A DNA stretch of 64,000 bases from an uncultured Collinsella sp. (GCA_902496115.1 CABUZK010000004.1:44045-108044), one strand, 5' to 3'; shown: positions 37,454 to 48,246, counted from the first letter of the stretch. The notes: generated by a model from the letters alone, not told the origin. Made by a program: numbers and translations.

Positions 37454-37611
37454 CCACGAAAAGGGCCTATCTACTACGCTTAAGCCGCAGGGGTCAACCA
37501 TAGCCGGCTTTTTCGAAAAACGACAAGCTGTCTACCTGCGGTTTTGTTTTCACGGTTTTCGGTATGGCCGAGGCTATCCGTGTTAACGTAGTAGATGGGC
37601 CACTTTTGTGG
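37454..37611. repeat. 158-bp element bounded by 25-bp inverted repeats (element B)
   Basis: CCACGAAAAGGGCCTATCTA... (37454-37478) and its partner at 37587-37611 match at 21 of 25 positions. The interior has no convincing frame. Together with the decamers it occupies the 37245-37747 gap. Confidence 0.65.
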
Positions 37612-37747
37612 CAAGGGGGGCCGATCTGCGGGCCAGGGTAGCTAAAAGAGCCCCGTCCCAAAAAGACTGATTGGGAGCTGGGGCGTGTCGATGCGATAGT
37701 ATTACGTGGTGAAATTCGACAAACCGTGGGCTTCATCCGAGGGCTTT

Positions 37748-38440
37748 ATGGAACAACACCAGCATAATCAGAGCCTGCAAGATCAGGCATACAACGCACT
37801 GCGCTCCAAGATCATCTATGCCGAGCTCAGGCCCGGCACGCGCCTTTCGGCAATTGGTCTGGAAAAAGAGACGGGGATCGGGCGCACGCCCATTCGCGAG
37901 TCCTTTGTGCGCCTGCGCGAGCAAGAGCTGGTGGAAACGCGTCCCAAGAGCGGCACCTACGTCTCTAAGATCAGCATGGAACACGCCGAGAATGCCTGTT
38001 TCTTGCGCGAGAAACTCGAAAGAAGCGTACTCATAAAATGCTGTTCGGCCGCTTCGTCCGAGCAAAAGCATCGGCTCGAGCAGATTCTTGCCGAGTCCGA
38101 GTCGCTCGACCATAGCGAAACGCGTCGTTTCTTTGACCTGGACAACCTGTTCCATGAGACGTGTTTTGAGATTGCTGGCCGTCACATGCTGTGGGATTGG
38201 ATGAAGAGCGTCAACACGCATTTTGAGCGATACAACTGGTTGCGTATGGTGTCGCAGGACCTGGATTGGGAGCCGATTCGCCGGCAGCATCGCCGGATTC
38301 TCGAGGCCATTAAGAGGGGCGATACCGACACGGCGAGCTATCTGGCAGAGACGCACTTGCATCTGATGCCCGAGGAGCAGGGCCCGGTTATCGCCTTGCA
38401 TCCCGACTACTTTGAGCTGCCTAAAGACTCGTCTATCTAG
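37748..38440 (+). CDS. GntR/FadR-family transcriptional regulator
   Basis: 230 residues: an N-terminal winged helix (QDQAYNALRSKIIYAELRPGTRLSAIGLEKETGIGRTPIRESFVRL) and a helical FCD-type ligand domain (DLDNLFHETCFEIAGRHMLW, QHRRILEAIKRGDTDTA). The His and Asp residues expected for the FCD metal site are present. A GTG at 37706 is in frame, but ATG 37748 after GAGGG is the better start. Its target is not evident from position; a LacI regulator follows 124 bases later. Confidence 0.85.
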   Translation: MEQHQHNQSLQDQAYNALRSKIIYAELRPGTRLSAIGLEKETGIGRTPIRESFVRLREQELVETRPKSGTYVSKISMEHAENACFLREKLERSVLIKCCSAASSEQKHRLEQILAESESLDHSETRRFFDLDNLFHETCFEIAGRHMLWDWMKSVNTHFERYNWLRMVSQDLDWEPIRRQHRRILEAIKRGDTDTASYLAETHLHLMPEEQGPVIALHPDYFELPKDSSI

Positions 38441-38564
38441 TCCATCATCGCATCTGCTCGAGGCGCAAAAACGATGCCGCTCACCTACAGCGTTTTGCAA
38501 CCGAGAATGTTAAAAAATGCCTAAAATGGCTCAGACCGCCGACAATTGGGAAACGGGGTGCGTT

Positions 38565-39587
38565 ATGGCGCAGATGAGAATCAAGGACATTGCCGCCGAG
38601 GCGGGCGTGAGTCCGGCCACGGTCTCGCGCTATCTCAATAACCGCCCCGGGCAGATGACCGAGGAAACCCGCGCTCGCATCGCGGCGGTTATCGAGCGCA
38701 CTGGCTATCGCCCACGTGCCGCCGCACGCAATCTACGCAGCTCACGCACCAACCTCATCGGCGTGATTCTGGCCGACATCGCCAACCCGTTCTCGAGCGC
38801 AATGCTCGAAGGGCTTTCCGCCAGTGCCGCCGCGCGCGGCTGCTCGCTTATGACGGCCATTAGCGGCAACGACCCCGCCAAGGAGGCAGAGTCGCTCACC
38901 AGACTTATCGATGCCGGCGTGGACGGCCTGGTCGTCAATACCTGCGGAGGCAACGACAAGGCGATCGCCGCGGCCGCGGGGCGCCTGCCCGTTGTACTGC
39001 TCGACCGCGACGTTGCCGACGGTGGCATCGATCTGGTGACCTCCAACAACCGTGAGCTGGTCGCCGGCCTGGTAGACGCCTTGGCCTCTGCGGGCAGCGA
39101 GCGTCTGTGCCTGCTTACCGAGGCAAGCGATGACAGCCCCGTGCGTCGTGAGCGCGCTGAGGCGTTTGCCGACGAGCTCTCGCGCCGCGGCCTGGCCGGC
39201 GAGGTCGTCACCCTGGCCGACGGTGGTGCCACGGGCGTCGGCCGCTTGGACGAGACCATCCGCGGCCATGCCGGTAAAAAGCTCGGCCTCATTGCCGTCA
39301 ACGGCTTGGTTTTCCTGCGCCTGACCGAGGCATTAGCGCAGCTGGGACCCTCGTTGCCGGCTGGGCTCAAGATCGCGACATTTGACGATTACCCCTGGAA
39401 CCACGTGCTCTTTGGCGGCGTGACCACGGCCGCGCAGGATACCCTTACCATCGCCGAGCGCGTAGTCGAGCGTCTGTCCGAGCGCATCGACGTCGTTACC
39501 ACTACGGTAGGCGATGCCGCAAAGCTCGCCCCCAAGCGCATCGAGATCCCCGGCCACATCGAACACCGCGCATCGACCTTGCGCTAG
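38565..39587 (+). CDS. LacI-family transcriptional regulator
   Basis: 340 residues, with helix-turn-helix RIKDIAAEAGVSPATVSRYLNN and hinge AAARNLRSSRTN, then a sugar-binding-protein-like domain (LIGVILADIANPFSSAMLEG, LPVVLLDRDV, IATFDDYPWN). ATG 38565 gives the standard N-terminus; an upstream ATG at 38517 has no homology. The closest pattern is of regulators for gluconate or ribose utilisation, but no catabolic gene adjoins, so its operon is unknown. Confidence 0.88.
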   Translation: MAQMRIKDIAAEAGVSPATVSRYLNNRPGQMTEETRARIAAVIERTGYRPRAAARNLRSSRTNLIGVILADIANPFSSAMLEGLSASAAARGCSLMTAISGNDPAKEAESLTRLIDAGVDGLVVNTCGGNDKAIAAAAGRLPVVLLDRDVADGGIDLVTSNNRELVAGLVDALASAGSERLCLLTEASDDSPVRRERAEAFADELSRRGLAGEVVTLADGGATGVGRLDETIRGHAGKKLGLIAVNGLVFLRLTEALAQLGPSLPAGLKIATFDDYPWNHVLFGGVTTAAQDTLTIAERVVERLSERIDVVTTTVGDAAKLAPKRIEIPGHIEHRASTLR

Positions 39588-39742
39588 TCGCCCGTCCAAG
39601 TCGGTCTGTTCGTGCTTGGCACCCGCCTGTTCACACACGTTTTTTGAGCGCTTGATACGCTTTAACCCTGCGGAAACATTTTTCTGCGATAGTATCTGCG
39701 ATATAGACCAGTCGAAACCCGCCCGAAAGAAAGGGGAGCGAC

Positions 39743-41080
39743 ATGAACCAGCAGAACATCGATTACGTACTCCGTTCCGTAGAGCAGCGTGACATCCGCT
39801 TTGTGCGTCTGTGGTTTGTCGACATTCTCGGCCGCCTCAAGAACTTTGCCATTAGCCCCGAGGACCTCGAGGTCGCTTTTGAGGAGGGTATTGGCTTTGA
39901 CGGCTCCGCCATCGAGGGCTTTGCCACGCCCGAGGAAGCCGACATGCTGGCGTTTCCCGATGCTTCGACCTTCCAGATTTTGCCGTGGCGCCCGAGCCAC
40001 AACGGCGTCGCCCGCGTGTTCTGCGACGTGTGCACTCCCGATTGCAAGCCCTTTGCCGGCGACCCGCGCGATGCCCTGCGCCGCATGTTCCGCAAGGCCG
40101 AGAAGGCCGGCTATCTGCTCAACGTGGGCGCCGAGCTGGAGTATTACTACTTTCCCGACGAGCACACGCCCGAGCCGCTCGACAACGTGGGCTACTTCGA
40201 TCTTTCGGTGAGCGATGCCGCTCGCGACCTGCGTCGCAACACGGTTCTCACGCTCGAGAAGATGTCCGTGCCCGTGGAGTACACCTTCCACGCCGCCGGC
40301 CGCTCGCAGCACGGCATGAGCCTGCGCCACGCCGAGGCCCTGAGCATGTCCGACGCCATCACCACGGCCAAACTCATCATTAAGCAGCAGGCCTACGAGA
40401 GCGGTTGCCACGCTTCCTTTATGCCCAAGCCGTTGGCGGGTGAGGACGGCAGCGCCATGTTTTTGCATCAGTCGCTGTTCGACCACGACGGCAACAATGT
40501 CTTTTGGGGCGAGGATGACGAGAAGTACCACCTCTCCGATATCGCCAAGCACTACATGGCCGGCATTCTGGCGCACGCGCGTGAGATCAGCGCCATCACC
40601 AACCCCACGGTCAACTCGTACAAGCGCATCACCACGGGTGGCGACTCCGTGCCGCAGTACGCCACGTGGGGCCTGCGCAACCGCGCGAGTATGGTCCGCA
40701 TTCCGGTCTACAAGCCCGGCAAGCAGCTGTCCACGCGCATCGAGCTTCGCAGCCCCGACCCCATGGCCAATCCGTACCTGGTCAACGCCGTCACGCTTGC
40801 GGCTGGTCTCGACGGCATCGAGCGCAAGCTGGAGCTCCCGCCCGAGGCCACGGCCGAGACGCTCAAGCTCACCGACCGTCAGATGGTCGAGGCCGGCTAC
40901 ACGCCGCTGCCGCGTTCGCTCAAAGAGGCGCTCGACGTGTTTGAGGACTCGCAGTTTATGAAGGATGCCCTCGGCGAGCACATCCACAGCTTCTTCCTCA
41001 AAAAGAAGCGCGACGAGTGGCATAAGTTCGAGTCTACGATCACCGAGTGGGAGATCAAGCACTACCTGGCGAACTCCTAA
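39743..41080 (+). CDS. Glutamine synthetase-like protein missing key metal ligands
   Basis: A 445-residue homologue of type I glutamine synthetase over its full length (VRLWFVDILGRLKNF, GFDGSAIEGF, SFMPKPLAGEDGS, NPTVNSYKR, STRIELRSPDPMANPYL). At sites that hold the two catalytic metals in GS the residues differ: the HHEV...GQHEI box reads FHAAGRSQHGMS (~181-192; both Glu replaced), and GSGMHxH reads GSAMFLH (~237-243; first His replaced by Phe). The flap GYEAP is altered to GGDSVP. E129/E131 equivalents (GAELEYY) and E357 (TRIELR) remain. It may be inactive or use another substrate. A GlnR-like regulator follows 50 bases downstream. AAAGGGGAG precedes ATG 39743. Confidence 0.85.
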   Translation: MNQQNIDYVLRSVEQRDIRFVRLWFVDILGRLKNFAISPEDLEVAFEEGIGFDGSAIEGFATPEEADMLAFPDASTFQILPWRPSHNGVARVFCDVCTPDCKPFAGDPRDALRRMFRKAEKAGYLLNVGAELEYYYFPDEHTPEPLDNVGYFDLSVSDAARDLRRNTVLTLEKMSVPVEYTFHAAGRSQHGMSLRHAEALSMSDAITTAKLIIKQQAYESGCHASFMPKPLAGEDGSAMFLHQSLFDHDGNNVFWGEDDEKYHLSDIAKHYMAGILAHAREISAITNPTVNSYKRITTGGDSVPQYATWGLRNRASMVRIPVYKPGKQLSTRIELRSPDPMANPYLVNAVTLAAGLDGIERKLELPPEATAETLKLTDRQMVEAGYTPLPRSLKEALDVFEDSQFMKDALGEHIHSFFLKKKRDEWHKFESTITEWEIKHYLANS

Positions 41081-41130
41081 TCGCGCTGACTTGTTCCAGT
41101 ACGATTGAGCTCATTTCCTTGGAGGCCGAT

Positions 41131-41793
41131 ATGTCCGATAAGAGTGCCCTGTTCATGGCGCGCACGACGCGCTTCCACGAGTTTGCCCGCAGCTTGACGA
41201 CCACCCTAGGTGTCGAGGTGAGCCTGGCAACCCCCGATTCGCCGACTGCAGCACACGACTTTGACCTGCTGATCCTCGATTCCGATGGCATCCGCAGCGA
41301 CCGCATCGATCAGATTGCCAAGTGGCTCGACGACCGCGGCGGCGTTCCCATGCTGGTGATCGTTGACGACGAGGCGCTCGGCACCCTGCGCCTGCCGAAT
41401 CACGCGCATGCCGACTTTGTATGCCCCACGGCGACGCCCAACGAGCTCAAGGCTCGCGCGCAGCGCCTGATGGGCGAGGAGGAGACCGTTACCGCCGACG
41501 ATGTGCTCAACATCGATAACCTCGAGATCAACCTGGCTACCTACCAGGTGACGCTCGATGACGAGCCCATCGACCTGACGCTGATGGAGTACTCGCTGCT
41601 GAGCTTTTTGGCGACGCATCCCAACCGTGCCTACAGCCGCGAGGTGCTGCTGCACCGCGTATGGGGCTTTGAGTACTGCGGCGGCACGCGCACCGTCGAC
41701 GTGCACATTCGACGCATCCGCTCCAAGGTGGGCCCGCAAATCGCGGCGCACATCACCACCGTCCGCGGCGTGGGCTATCTGTTTAAGGACTAG
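41131..41793 (+). CDS. glnR: GlnR-like OmpR-family response regulator
   Basis: 220 residues: a degenerate receiver domain (residues 1-120, with FDLLILDSDG but without the acidic pair of a normal phosphorylation pocket) and an OmpR-type winged helix (NLATYQVTLDDEPIDLTLMEYSLLSFLATHPNRAYSREVLL...TVDVHIRRIRSKVG). No sensor kinase adjoins. Orphan regulators of this form in actinobacteria are GlnR, the nitrogen regulator of glutamine synthetase genes; its place right behind a GS homologue supports that reading. ATG 41131 follows TTGGAGG; the longer frame from 41047 overlaps the GS gene. Confidence 0.75.
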   Translation: MSDKSALFMARTTRFHEFARSLTTTLGVEVSLATPDSPTAAHDFDLLILDSDGIRSDRIDQIAKWLDDRGGVPMLVIVDDEALGTLRLPNHAHADFVCPTATPNELKARAQRLMGEEETVTADDVLNIDNLEINLATYQVTLDDEPIDLTLMEYSLLSFLATHPNRAYSREVLLHRVWGFEYCGGTRTVDVHIRRIRSKVGPQIAAHITTVRGVGYLFKD

Positions 41794-41797
41794 ATTT

Positions 41798-41834
41798 CCA
41801 CCACAAAGGGGACAGGCACCTTTGTGGTGGTTTT
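41798..41834. repeat. CCACCACAAAGG hairpin repeat (copy 1)
   Basis: CCACCACAAAGG / CCTTTGTGGTGG around GGACAGGCA, followed by TTTT. It starts five bases after the GlnR-like gene and probably terminates it. Copies at 53667, 55236 and 56198. Confidence 0.88.
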
Positions 41835-41948
41835 GACGCAGGTGCGGGTTCCTTTCGGGCCTGCAACAGAACTTAAGCCTTCCTAAAAGATTGCGTTCTC
41901 ATACACGTACGCCCGCATATTGGGGTACAACTCAACGTGAACAATGAT

Positions 41949-41976
41949 GGCCCGCCACATGTTTGGCGGGCCTTTG
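41949..41976 (+). terminator. Terminator-like hairpin in the htrA leader
   Basis: GGCCCGCC / GGCGGGCC with an 8-base loop and TTTGGTTATTT after it, only 30 bases before the htrA start. It would end a short RNA or act as an attenuator; 41835-41948 holds no recognisable gene. Confidence 0.6.
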
Positions 41977-42001
41977 GTTATTTGACGAAAGGATCGCAGC
42001 T

Positions 42002-43462
42002 ATGAGCGAGTACGATTCCCAGCGTCCCCAGGATGCAGGCAACGCTGGCGAGACCCAGCAGCAGCCGCGCGTGCAGGTGGAGTCGACGCCTGCCGGTAGC
42101 AACATTCCTTACGTGCAGGCCTACGACACGCAGACCGGCAAGCCGCTGGGCGGTCAGCAGGTCGTGAACAAGCACACGGTGGTCAAGACCAAGACCAAAA
42201 AGCTGCCGATCTTTATTACGGCACTCGCCGGCTGTGCCTGCGGCGCCTTGCTGGTCATCGCGCTCATTATGAGTGGCACGCTCGATATCGGTGGCGGCAA
42301 GAATGCCGTGACGGCGGGCGCTTCGGGTTCGTCGACGCAAAAGATTACGATCGACTCCGAGGACACCACGCTGGCCGAGGCCGTTTCTGCCAAGGCATTG
42401 CCCTCCGTGGTTTCCATCACCGCCACTTCGAGCGGCAGCCAGAATGGCTCGCTTTCGCAGTCTGCCGACGAGTCGGACAGCTCGGGCAGCGTCGGTTCGG
42501 GCGTTGTGCTCGATACCGAGGGCCACATCCTCACCAACAACCACGTGGTCGATGGTTACGACCAGTACGTGGTGACCATGGACGATGGCACCACCTACGA
42601 GGCCGAGTTCGTGGGCAACGATGCTTCGAGCGACCTGGCCGTCATCAAGCTCAAGGATGCAGACGCCTCCAAGCTCACGCCGATCGAGATCGGCGACTCC
42701 TCCAAGCTCAACGTGGGCGAGTGGGTCATGGCCATCGGCTCGCCGTTCGGCAACGAGCAATCTGTCTCCACGGGCATCGTGTCGGCGCTGTACCGCTCCA
42801 CGGCCATGAGCTCTACCAGCGGCAACACCATCTACGCCAACATGATCCAGACCGATGCCGCCATCAACCCGGGCAACTCCGGTGGCGCACTCGTCAACGA
42901 CAACGGCGAGCTCGTGGGTATTAACTCGCTTATCGAGAGCTATTCGGGCTCCAGCTCGGGCGTGGGCTTTGCTATTCCCGTTAACTACGCCAAGAACATT
43001 GCCGACCAGATCATCGACGGCAAGACGCCGGTACATCCGTACATGGGCGCTACGCTTTCGAGCGTCAATGCGCTCAACGCCCGCACCAACAAGCTGAGCA
43101 CCGATAGCGGCGCGTATGTGGCAAGCGTCGTCGAGGACGGTCCTGCCGCCAAGGCCGGCATTCAGGAGGGCGACGTCATCACCAAGCTGGGCGACGACGA
43201 GATCACGAGCGCCGATGGTCTGATCATCGCACTGCGCAGCCACGAGGTGGGCGAGAAAGTCGAGATCACGCTCATGCGCGGCAAGGAAGAGAAGAAGGTC
43301 ACCGTCGAGCTGGGCTCCGATGAGGAGTTGCAGAACCAGCAGCAGGACGACAGTTCGACCGACACCGGCAACGGCGGTATTACCGACGAGCAGCTGCGCC
43401 AGTACCTGGAGGAGCTACTAGGCCAGCAGGGCCAGGGTCAGGGCTACGGCCAGGGTTACTAA
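42002..43462 (+). CDS. HtrA/DegP-family serine protease with PDZ domain
   Basis: A 486-residue membrane-anchored protease for surface or secreted protein quality control. A disordered N-terminus (~60 residues) precedes one membrane helix (LPIFITALAGCACGALLVIALIM, ~62-85), then a Ser-rich linker, the trypsin-like domain with His in LTNNHVVDGY (~181), Asp in ASSDLAVIKL (~211) and Ser in NPGNSGGALV (~293), and one PDZ domain (~345-435). The tail is Gln/Gly-rich (QGQGQGYGQGY). ATG 42002 after AAAGGATCG is chosen over an upstream ATG. A terminator follows. Confidence 0.95.
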   Translation: MSEYDSQRPQDAGNAGETQQQPRVQVESTPAGSNIPYVQAYDTQTGKPLGGQQVVNKHTVVKTKTKKLPIFITALAGCACGALLVIALIMSGTLDIGGGKNAVTAGASGSSTQKITIDSEDTTLAEAVSAKALPSVVSITATSSGSQNGSLSQSADESDSSGSVGSGVVLDTEGHILTNNHVVDGYDQYVVTMDDGTTYEAEFVGNDASSDLAVIKLKDADASKLTPIEIGDSSKLNVGEWVMAIGSPFGNEQSVSTGIVSALYRSTAMSSTSGNTIYANMIQTDAAINPGNSGGALVNDNGELVGINSLIESYSGSSSGVGFAIPVNYAKNIADQIIDGKTPVHPYMGATLSSVNALNARTNKLSTDSGAYVASVVEDGPAAKAGIQEGDVITKLGDDEITSADGLIIALRSHEVGEKVEITLMRGKEEKKVTVELGSDEELQNQQQDDSSTDTGNGGITDEQLRQYLEELLGQQGQGQGYGQGY

Positions 43463-43488
43463 CGAGCCGTATCGCACATACCGATGCC

Positions 43489-43530
43489 AGAGGGGGCCGT
43501 CCCATCAATGTGGGACAGCCCCCTCTTTTC
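43489..43530 (+). terminator. htrA terminator
   Basis: AGAGGGGGCCGTCCCA / TGGGACAGCCCCCTCT with a TCAATG loop, then TTTCTC. Confidence 0.9.
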
Positions 43531-43544
43531 TCATTGATCCGTTG

Positions 43545-43567
43545 GGGGCGGAGGAAAACGGATCACA
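43545..43567. repeat. Degenerate copy of the GGACGGAGGAAAACGG palindrome arm
   Basis: GGGGGCGGAGGAAAACGGAT followed by CAC matches the right arm of the palindrome at 2665-2728 with two changes. The left arm is reduced to GATCCGTT at 43536. Confidence 0.5.
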
Positions 43568-43601
43568 TGGAGCTGACAAGAGGCCTGGTTCGTAATGGTC
43601 T

Positions 43602-43802
43602 GGACAGTTGGTTCAGATACGTATAAATCTTGGGCAGCTTGGGATGCGTTTTGAGCAATTTCTGATTGGGATGGGGCTCGGATGGGCGTTTGGAAGGGAG
43701 GATGGGACGTTTGCATGGCCTCGAGGAGCCCAAATTAGTCGAAACAGAGGTGTGCGTGCCTGATCCAGCTCTAGGATTTATACGTATCTGAACTAACTGT
43801 CC
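43602..43802. repeat. 201-bp element bounded by 28-bp inverted repeats (element C)
   Basis: GGACAGTTGGTTCAGATACG... (43602-43629) and its complement (43775-43802) agree at 27 of 28 positions. The interior has TTTTGAGCAA and GGGCGTTTGG in the same order as element A at 21994-22213, although the arms are unrelated. No protein is encoded. It fills the gap between htrA and ligA. Confidence 0.8.
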
Positions 43803-43839
43803 ACCCCAGACTGGCGGCTGCCGATTCAGTGCGGTTTGA

Positions 43840-46140
<2,301 letters not shown>

Positions 46141-46160
46141 TACATCGATAACCAAATTAG

Positions 46161-46204
46161 AAAACCTCCCGGAAAGGTTGATACTTTCCGGGAGGTTTTT
46201 ATTT
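46161..46204 (+). terminator. ligA terminator
   Basis: AAAACCTCCCGGAAAG / CTTTCCGGGAGGTTTT, then TATTT. Confidence 0.93.
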
Positions 46205-46358
46205 GGGCGTGGTGGCGGGGCAGCATGATCTGCGTCATGTAGGTTGCTGAGGGTGACCCTGCGGAGCGGTGTCGTTTCGGAGCGATAGAAGATTCATTCA
46301 AAGCAAAGGGGCCCCGCAGTGAGGTCCCACAACGGGGCTGCCCTATTGTGATGAGTTT

Positions 46359-46390
46359 TATACACTTTAACATTAACATTAACGTGTATA
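46359..46390. promoter_or_regulatory. Operator of the toxin-antitoxin pair
   Basis: TATACAC (46359-46365) and GTGTATA (46384-46390) are exact inverted repeats around a spacer of TTAACA units; TATACT overlaps as a -10. It lies 36 bases before the antitoxin start, as expected for autoregulation. Confidence 0.65.
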
Positions 46391-46425
46391 CTTAGCAGTG
46401 AAGATATATGTTGAGAGGAGCAGTT

Positions 46426-46818
46426 ATGGTTACCGTCGCGTTTTCGGAACTGCGCCAAAACCTTACGCAGGTGGCCGAAAGGGTTGCCAATGAGGGCGAG
46501 GAGGTTGTGGTCTTCAAGCGGAGCAAGCCGTTGTTCAAGATCGTGCCGCTCGACTATGAAAGCCCAGTTGCAGTGGAATATAACGCCGTTCAGGAGCGCG
46601 GGGGTGCAAAGCCGACGCGCGGCTCGGACAAGCCCAAGCGCGACGTGGGTACGATGTGGCATCCCAAGATCACCTGGAAGGAGATCCGTGAGATGCTCGC
46701 GGAGAATGAGGACTACCAGGAGTATCTCGATATCGTGGCTAACATGCCAAAGGGTACGCCGCTCGATACGATGACGGTTGAAGATGAAAAGCGCGTCGCG
46801 AGGGAGCGCTACCTATGA
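46426..46818 (+). CDS. Phd/YefM-family antitoxin
   Basis: A 130-residue antitoxin: MVTVAFSELRQNLTQVAERVANEGEEVVVFKRSKPLFKIVPL is the Phd/YefM DNA-binding domain. The remainder, with a basic middle and an acidic helical tail (ITWKEIREMLAENEDYQEYLDIVANM), would wrap the toxin. It is longer than typical Phd proteins (~80). GAGAGGAG precedes ATG 46426. It overlaps the toxin gene by four bases (ATGA). Confidence 0.88.
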   Translation: MVTVAFSELRQNLTQVAERVANEGEEVVVFKRSKPLFKIVPLDYESPVAVEYNAVQERGGAKPTRGSDKPKRDVGTMWHPKITWKEIREMLAENEDYQEYLDIVANMPKGTPLDTMTVEDEKRVARERYL

Positions 46819-47237
46819 GGGCATTTCTCGATACCAATTTTCTGCTCGATTGCGTGCTGCCGGGCCGGCCGGAGCATGGGGCGGCGCAAACGACCAAGGG
46901 GCTCGTTGACGTGGGACTTATCGAGGGTGTTGTTTCGGCCTGCTCTCTCAAGGACGCGTACAACATTCTCACTAAACAGGCAGGCGAGGCGCGCGCCCGC
47001 GAGGTAGTGCGCGACTGTCTTAAGAGCTACTCGGTAGAGCCTCTCGACCAAGAAACTTGTTTTACCTCCGCCTATTCCGATGAGCCGGACTTTGAGGACG
47101 GCTGTATCCGTGCGATGGCCGAGCGTGCCGGCGTGGACTTTATCATCACGCGTGACCGCGCCGCTTTTGTGCGCTCGACCATCAAGACCTTCTCGCCTGC
47201 AGAGTTCATCCGTGCGTTTCCGATTCCGGAGGAGTAA
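46815..47237 (+). CDS. PIN-domain toxin (VapC-like)
   Basis: A 140-residue putative ribonuclease. The PIN fold acidic residues are visible: first Asp in FLDTNFLLD (~6), a conserved polar SLKDAYN, DEPDFEDGCIRAMAERAGVDFIITRD with Asp ~93 and the final Asp near 114. Start overlaps the antitoxin stop, so translation is coupled. Such toxins cleave tRNA or rRNA when freed from the antitoxin. The pairing of Phd-type antitoxin with PIN toxin is common. Confidence 0.88.
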   Translation: MRAFLDTNFLLDCVLPGRPEHGAAQTTKGLVDVGLIEGVVSACSLKDAYNILTKQAGEARAREVVRDCLKSYSVEPLDQETCFTSAYSDEPDFEDGCIRAMAERAGVDFIITRDRAAFVRSTIKTFSPAEFIRAFPIPEE

Positions 47238-47274
47238 AACCGCCATATCGGGGATTGTCCTCGACATGGCGGTT
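47238..47274 (+). terminator. Hairpin after the toxin gene
   Basis: AACCGCCAT / ATGGCGGTT with an inner GTCCTCGA loop. The T run is poor (TTCTCCTG precedes no U tract). Confidence 0.5.
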
Positions 47275-47330
47275 CTCCTGTAGCTGACGCTCGTTAGTTG
47301 AGCTGCACTGCATGCCTGTCCGGGAGGTTC

Positions 47331-48190
47331 TTAATCGAGCACAGTAACGGGCACCGTGATCTGTGTCACGTAGGTTGCGGGGTCGTCGCTGATGATGTCG
47401 TCGATGAGGGCGATCTCGCGCGAGGGCCCGGCGGGTGCCAGGTTGTGTTCGTGCATATAGCCGAGTAGCTGCTCATAGCGCGAGCCCGCCTGCCCGTGCG
47501 TGCCGCGGAAGCTAATGGTCAAACAGCGTGCGGCGGGGCGTACCTCGACGTCGCCCAAGTACTCATCGGTGTCATCGAGCAGCAGGAAGACCTCGTCGTA
47601 GCCGTCAAAGTCACCGGCGTCAAGGCGCTCGGCGCTAATCCCAATGCCCAAGTTGCCCAGGAAGACAAAGGTCTCATGCTGGCCCTTCTGCAGTTGACGA
47701 ATTTGCCACTCCAACGCATAGGCATCGGTGGGGTTGACGCGTTCGCGCAACACGGCGCAGCGAAGCTCGGGCGCATCGATTGTGCAAATGGTATCGAGCT
47801 CGGTGTTCAAGGCATCATGCAGTAGAGCAAGCCGGTTATCGATCTTGCGCGACACGCGCTCCAACTCGCGGCGCTTGCGCTCGATGAGCTCCTGCTGCTG
47901 AGCCAGCTGCCGCTGCATGAGGTCTACATCGCGCGTGGTCACAAACTCACGGATCTGCGACGGATCTGCGCTAGCGGCAGGTCGAGAACACGCAGGTGAC
48001 TGATGGTGTTGAGGGTGGAGAGCTGCCGCGATCCGTAGTAGCGGTATCCACTCGCCGGATCGATGTGCGCCGGGTCCAGCAAGCCCATCTGCTCGTAATG
48101 GCGCAGCGTGCCCACGCTCAGGTTAAACAGGCGCGCCACCTCGCCAATACGGAGCAGGCCCTCGGTATGTTCGGTTGGCGAGTCGGTCAT
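47331..48190 (-). pseudogene. MerR-family regulator split by an 11-bp duplication
   Basis: The - strand first encodes 83 residues with a MerR winged helix (LLRIGEVARLFNLSVGTLRHYEQMGLLDPAHIDPASGYRYY...HLRVLDLPLAQIR) and then goes out of frame. The next frame (47942-47331) carries the missing coiled coil (DVDLMQRQLAQQQELIERKRRELERV) and a GyrI-like drug-binding domain to the end. The cause is visible: CGCAGATCCGT occurs twice in tandem; removing one copy restores LAQIREFVTTRDVDLM. The second part can start from an internal ATG, so two separate peptides are possible. It lies behind a MATE exporter gene and would have been its regulator. Confidence 0.9.
47949..47970. repeat. 11-bp tandem duplication causing the merR frameshift
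   Basis: ACGGATCTGCG at 47949-47959 is repeated exactly at 47960-47970 (+ strand). Eleven is not a multiple of three. Confidence 0.97.
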
Positions 48191-48246
48191 GGGACCGCTC
48201 CTTTCGGTAAAAAGCAGAGGAGGGGAGCCAGGTTCGCGTTGCCCCG

